DNA of 7,539 nucleotides from Acidocella sp. 35-58-6. Its GTDB lineage: Bacteria; Pseudomonadota; Alphaproteobacteria; Acetobacterales; Acetobacteraceae. Under the pieces are notes generated by a model. That model did not search any database. It was not told the origin of the DNA and saw only the letters and a list, made by a program, of their open reading frames with translations. Positions within the stretch are counted from its first letter, which is position 1; each line of letters opens with the position of its first letter. Below, one piece after another: positions 7,027-7,539 of this stretch. Location: NCBI GenBank assembly GCA_002281005.1, contig NCFD01000048.1:1-7539 (forward strand), given 5' to 3'. Made by a program: the position numbers and the translations under genes.

Positions 7027-7055
7027 TTGAAGGCAAAGGCCCCTTGCCCTATGAT
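7027..7055 (+). promoter_or_regulatory. Promoter of the cold-shock-domain gene (TTGAAG-N17-TATGAT)
   Basis: TTGAAG (7027-7032) matches four of six -35 positions. After an optimal 17-nt spacer, TATGAT (7050-7055) matches five of six -10 positions. Transcription would begin near 7062, leaving a leader of about 52 nt. The spacer holds a short inverted repeat, GGCAA (7032-7036) and TTGCC (7044-7048), which may be an operator or chance. The rest of the gap from 6945 to 7026 shows nothing I can name, and I see no clear terminator for the phospholipase gene. Confidence 0.6.
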
Positions 7056-7063
7056 AAAAGCGA

Positions 7064-7079
7064 CCAGGAAACACCCTGG
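7064..7079 (+). other. Small hairpin at the predicted 5' end of the cold-shock mRNA
   Basis: CCAGG (7064-7068), a 6-nt loop, then CCTGG (7075-7079). It would fold within the first few nucleotides of the predicted transcript. 5'-terminal stem-loops are known to slow decay of some bacterial mRNAs, but five base pairs is little evidence on its own. Confidence 0.35.
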
Positions 7080-7096
7080 CCACATAATTGATGGTA

Positions 7097-7102
7097 AGAG
7101 GA
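7097..7102 (+). promoter_or_regulatory. Ribosome binding site of the cold-shock-domain gene
   Basis: AGAGGA lies 11 nt before the GTG at 7114, a slightly long spacing, within an A/T-rich stretch. With the promoter position, it favours GTG over the in-frame ATG at 7051, which lies inside the predicted -10 element. Confidence 0.55.
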
Positions 7103-7113
7103 CAGTTTTAATA

Positions 7114-7539
7114 GTGCGACCCCCGAAAAACGACCGCCAACGGCAGCCACGCCGCCGCGGTTTTGATGACGATAATTTCTTTGGCAACACACCGCCTCCC
7201 CCGCCGTCTTTTTCCGGGTTTGGGTCCGCCTCTTCCGCTCCGGAGTCGAAGGCCACCGTGAAGTGGTACAATTCCGAGAAGGGATTCGGTTTCGTCGAGA
7301 TGTCCGACGGGTCCGGTGACGTGTTCCTGCACGCTAACTCTTTGCAAAATGCCGGATTCCAGGCTGTGACGCCTGGCTCGATTTTGCAGGTCCGCGTCGG
7401 TCAGGGCCAGAAGGGCCGTCAGGTTGACCAGGTGATTTCCGTCACTGAAGGCACCGGCGAAGCACCCGCACCTCGCGGCGGCGGTTTTGGTGGCGGTGGT
7501 TTCGACCGTTCCCGCTCGTCGGCACCGCGGGCACCGCGC
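7114..7539 (+). CDS. Cold-shock-domain (CspA-family) protein with disordered extensions (3' truncated by window)
   Basis: Cold-shock-domain proteins bind single-stranded RNA or DNA and act as RNA chaperones. From the GTG, 142 codons are open to the window edge. Residues 1-45 form an extension with an Arg-rich patch (RQRQPRRRGFDDD) and a Pro-rich stretch. The cold-shock domain spans about 46-111: TVKWYNSEKG, RNP1 as KGFGFVEM (56-63), RNP2 as DVFLHANSL (69-77), and the closing strand GRQVDQVISV. A Gly/Arg-rich segment (RGGGFGGGGF, then Ser/Arg/Pro) follows and is unfinished, so a second domain could lie beyond the edge. Classic CspA is only about 70 aa, so this is an extended variant. The GTG start is supported by AGAGGA and by a promoter whose -10 contains the alternative ATG at 7051. 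Confidence 0.9.
   Translation, partial: MRPPKNDRQRQPRRRGFDDDNFFGNTPPPPPSFSGFGSASSAPESKATVKWYNSEKGFGFVEMSDGSGDVFLHANSLQNAGFQAVTPGSILQVRVGQGQKGRQVDQVISVTEGTGEAPAPRGGGFGGGGFDRSRSSAPRAPR

Noticed and set aside
7051..7113. ATG at 7051 as the start of the cold-shock gene
   Set aside because: It lies within the predicted -10 hexamer TATGAT and has no well-spaced ribosome site. The added residues do not resemble the family. It would be revived if the true promoter is further upstream.
6939..7271. Minus-strand open frame across the phospholipase-cold-shock gap
   Set aside because: It covers the promoter and the 5' part of the cold-shock gene on the opposite strand, has no recognisable domain, and overlaps the end of the phospholipase gene.
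1..7539. CRISPR array, tRNA or rRNA genes, insertion sequences, prophage or defence genes
   Set aside because: No regularly spaced repeats, RNA-gene signatures, transposase motifs or terminal inverted repeats were seen. Nearly all sequence is covered by recognisable housekeeping-type genes.

Overview
This looks like an ordinary chromosomal segment of an alphaproteobacterium with moderately high GC. The evidence is a LexA preceded by a GAAC-N7-GAAC SOS box (the alphaproteobacterial form, not the gammaproteobacterial CTG-N10-CAG), the moeA-lexA association, and an IalB-type (invasion-associated locus B) periplasmic protein. The cold-shock protein has an Arg-rich/RGFDDD N-terminal extension that reminds me of Rhodospirillales/Acetobacteraceae, but that placement is from memory and tentative.

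Layout. (1) 1-2225, + strand: the 3' part of moeA (molybdenum insertase), then after only 6 nt bioF (8-amino-7-oxononanoate synthase, biotin). The two are probably co-transcribed. (2) 2226-3010, + strand: lexA with its own promoter, an SOS box over the -10 element and a strong Shine-Dalgarno. (3) 3012-3635, - strand: a secreted IalB-family protein whose stop codon lies 1 nt from the lexA stop. (4) 3688-3722: a rho-independent terminator on the - strand, closing the next gene. (5) 3732-5549, - strand: a DEAD-box RNA helicase with a DbpA-type C-terminal RNA-binding domain. (6) 5664-6944, + strand: a two-HKD phospholipase D/cardiolipin-synthase-like protein with a lipoprotein-like signal and probably a TTG start. 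(7) 7114 to the end, + strand: a cold-shock-domain protein starting at GTG, with a recognisable sigma70-type promoter; it runs off the window.

The genes do not form one pathway. moeA and bioF are cofactor genes, lexA is the autoregulated SOS repressor, and the helicase and cold-shock protein are both RNA-remodelling factors that often act at low temperature, although they are separated by the phospholipase gene and lie on opposite strands. I see no tRNA, rRNA, CRISPR, insertion sequence, phage gene or defence system. I found no convincing undescribed system. The points most worth checking are bioF sitting between moeA and lexA, the nearly abutting lexA/ialB stops, the lipoprotein-type phospholipase D with a TTG start, and the promoter and leader of the cold-shock gene.
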